Shown here one piece after another: positions 50,103-50,865 of a DNA stretch of 50,865 nucleotides. Each line of letters begins with the position of its first letter. Position 1 is the first letter of the stretch. Where the stretch lies: assembly GCA_001567485.1 (NCBI GenBank), contig JZRA01000006.1, forward strand, positions 1-50,865. Reading direction: 5' to 3'. Both the position numbers and the translations under genes were made by a program. The notes below the pieces were generated by a model. The model ran no database searches. It was not told where the DNA came from and saw nothing but the letters and a program-made list of their open reading frames with translations. Origin of the DNA: Chloroflexi bacterium OLB13. GTDB taxonomy: Bacteria; Chloroflexota; Anaerolineae; Aggregatilineales; Phototrophicaceae.

Positions 50103-50633
50103 ATGACTGTACTCGATGTTCGCGACCTTGCCTGTGGTCAACGCCACACTCTGATTTTCACCACGTTTGAGAAATTGGGCGCCGGTGAAAGTTTCGAGTT
50201 CGTCAACGACCACAGACCCACACCGCTTTACCACCAGTTCTGCCAACGTTATCCCGATCAGTTCAGTTGGGAATATCGCGAGGAAGGGCCGGACGTATGG
50301 CGTATGGTGATTCGGCGTGTCGCACAAGGGACTCCGGCTCACTTCGAGCCGGATGTCAGCCTTCGTATTCTTAACACCACAGGAGGAGTCCCCATGAAAG
50401 TTGTGGATGTACGTGAAATCGTCCCGCGTGAACGTCACCCGTTCATCTTCCAGACGTTCGACTCGTTGGCGCCTGACGAGAAGTTCGAACTGGTCAACGA
50501 CCACGATCCCAAGCCGCTGTACTACCAGTTCATGCACGAGCGCCCCGGTCAGTTCACGTGGGAGTATCTCGAAGAAGGGCCGATGACGTGGCGCGTTTCC
50601 ATCGGGCGACAGACCACGGCAGGGAACGCCTAA
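50103..50633 (+). CDS. Tandem DUF2249 protein with internal start site
   Basis: 176 residues made of two DUF2249 domains of about 70 residues each (LDVRDLACGQRHTLIFTTFEKL ... FVNDHRPTPLYHQF ... WEYREEGPDVWRMVI; then VDVREIVPRERHPFIFQTFDSL ... LVNDHDPKPLYYQF ... WEYLEEGPMTWRVSI). Immediately before the second domain an AGGAGG sits 7 bp before the ATG at 50394 (residue 98), an excellent ribosome site. The short form could be made separately, or two genes have fused in frame. DUF2249 proteins often accompany nitrogen-oxide or redox genes; a CRP/FNR-like site lies upstream of this pair. Biochemical role unknown. Confidence 0.85.
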   Translation: MTVLDVRDLACGQRHTLIFTTFEKLGAGESFEFVNDHRPTPLYHQFCQRYPDQFSWEYREEGPDVWRMVIRRVAQGTPAHFEPDVSLRILNTTGGVPMKVVDVREIVPRERHPFIFQTFDSLAPDEKFELVNDHDPKPLYYQFMHERPGQFTWEYLEEGPMTWRVSIGRQTTAGNA

Positions 50634-50757
50634 CGGCGAACGACGTCTGAACGCGCGTGCCATCCCCCCGGCCATGTTCACAAGTATGAACGGGGACTAG
50701 GCGCCAGCGGCAGCAGTACGCCGCCGATGCGGTGTAAGATCGGGATATGACAGAAAC

Positions 50758-50779
50758 GGGGCGACTTCTGGGTCGCCCC
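50758..50779 (+). terminator. Terminator after the DUF2249 gene
   Basis: Perfect 8-bp stem GGGGCGAC / GTCGCCCC with a 6-base loop, followed by TATTCGTT. About 125 bp after the stop. Confidence 0.6.
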
Positions 50780-50810
50780 TATTCGTTCAAATCTCGTGTG
50801 CCTATGGCCT

Positions 50811-50850
50811 ATCCCTCACCCCCGACCCTGAACCCTCACCCCCGGCCCCT
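50811..50850. repeat. CCCTCACCCCC direct repeats at the window edge
   Basis: CCCTCACCCCC occurs twice within 25 bp, followed by GGCCCCTC. The motif recurs at 5619-5630 and, as CCTCACCCC, at 16636. The element is probably cut by the window end. Confidence 0.45.
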
Positions 50851-50865
50851 CGACCGCACCCGGCC

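Noticed and set aside
1..50865. CRISPR array, prophage, rRNA operon or origin of replication
   Set aside because: No regularly spaced direct repeats, phage structural genes, rRNA sequence or dnaA-box cluster seen on reading both strands.

Overview
The window is GC-rich bacterial chromosome, most likely from a Chloroflexota bacterium of the Anaerolineae type. This is an inference from gene content: a phosphatase/DUF3090/PI-kinase-like trio otherwise typical of Actinobacteria and Chloroflexi, many Thr/Pro-rich lipoproteins and membrane-anchored surface proteins, a fused SdhCD, an ATP synthase b subunit carrying a delta-like tail, and two NuoM paralogues. Several genes appear to have leaderless or near-leaderless promoters.

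Layout. 1-4.8 kb: end of an unrecognised protein, a subtilisin-like protease, an esterase-fold hydrolase and two adjacent ATP-grasp ligases (one RimK-like, one circularly permuted), which look like an uncharacterised peptide or amide-forming pathway. 5.0-5.6 kb: an ArsR-type repressor and, behind a matching operator, an unlisted 29-residue protein with eight cysteines. 5.87 kb: tRNA-Arg(CCU). 6.1-9.9 kb: succinate dehydrogenase (fused membrane anchor, flavoprotein, iron-sulfur protein). 10-15.2 kb, mostly minus strand: YitT transporter-like protein, pantothenate kinase CoaX, three tandem small tail-anchored paralogues with a duplicated promoter block, an SH3/CARDB lipoprotein, PlsY. 15.4-25.9 kb: housekeeping and envelope genes (CAP/LysM protein, Map, DUF952, PriA, YeaQ-like protein, HolA, hydrolase, Ddl, HrcA, TrxA).

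26.4-28 kb holds a lipoprotein and an SRPBCC protein. 28.2-41.1 kb is an energy-conversion block on the minus strand: nuoA-H-J-K-L-M-M-N, encoding only the membrane arm (plus NuoA) of complex I, followed by atpI/Z-B-E-F(delta), encoding only the membrane sector of ATP synthase. The peripheral arm and the F1 genes are absent here. NuoL carries a His/acidic insert and AtpB an insert of about 220 residues with a coiled coil. 41.3-46.1 kb is more accessory in character: unknown membrane proteins and an IS5-family (IS427-like) insertion sequence beside a cold-shock gene. 46.4-50.9 kb: threonine dehydratase (frameshifted), the phosphatase/DUF3090/PI-kinase-like trio, and a SnoaL-like plus double DUF2249 pair behind a CRP/FNR-like site.

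Three genes (second nuoM, a coiled-coil membrane protein, threonine dehydratase) are each broken by one apparent single-base indel. Two of these lie in G/C runs, so sequencing or assembly error must be excluded before calling them pseudogenes. A repeat of about 110 bp occurs twice, at 4.85 and 24.15 kb.
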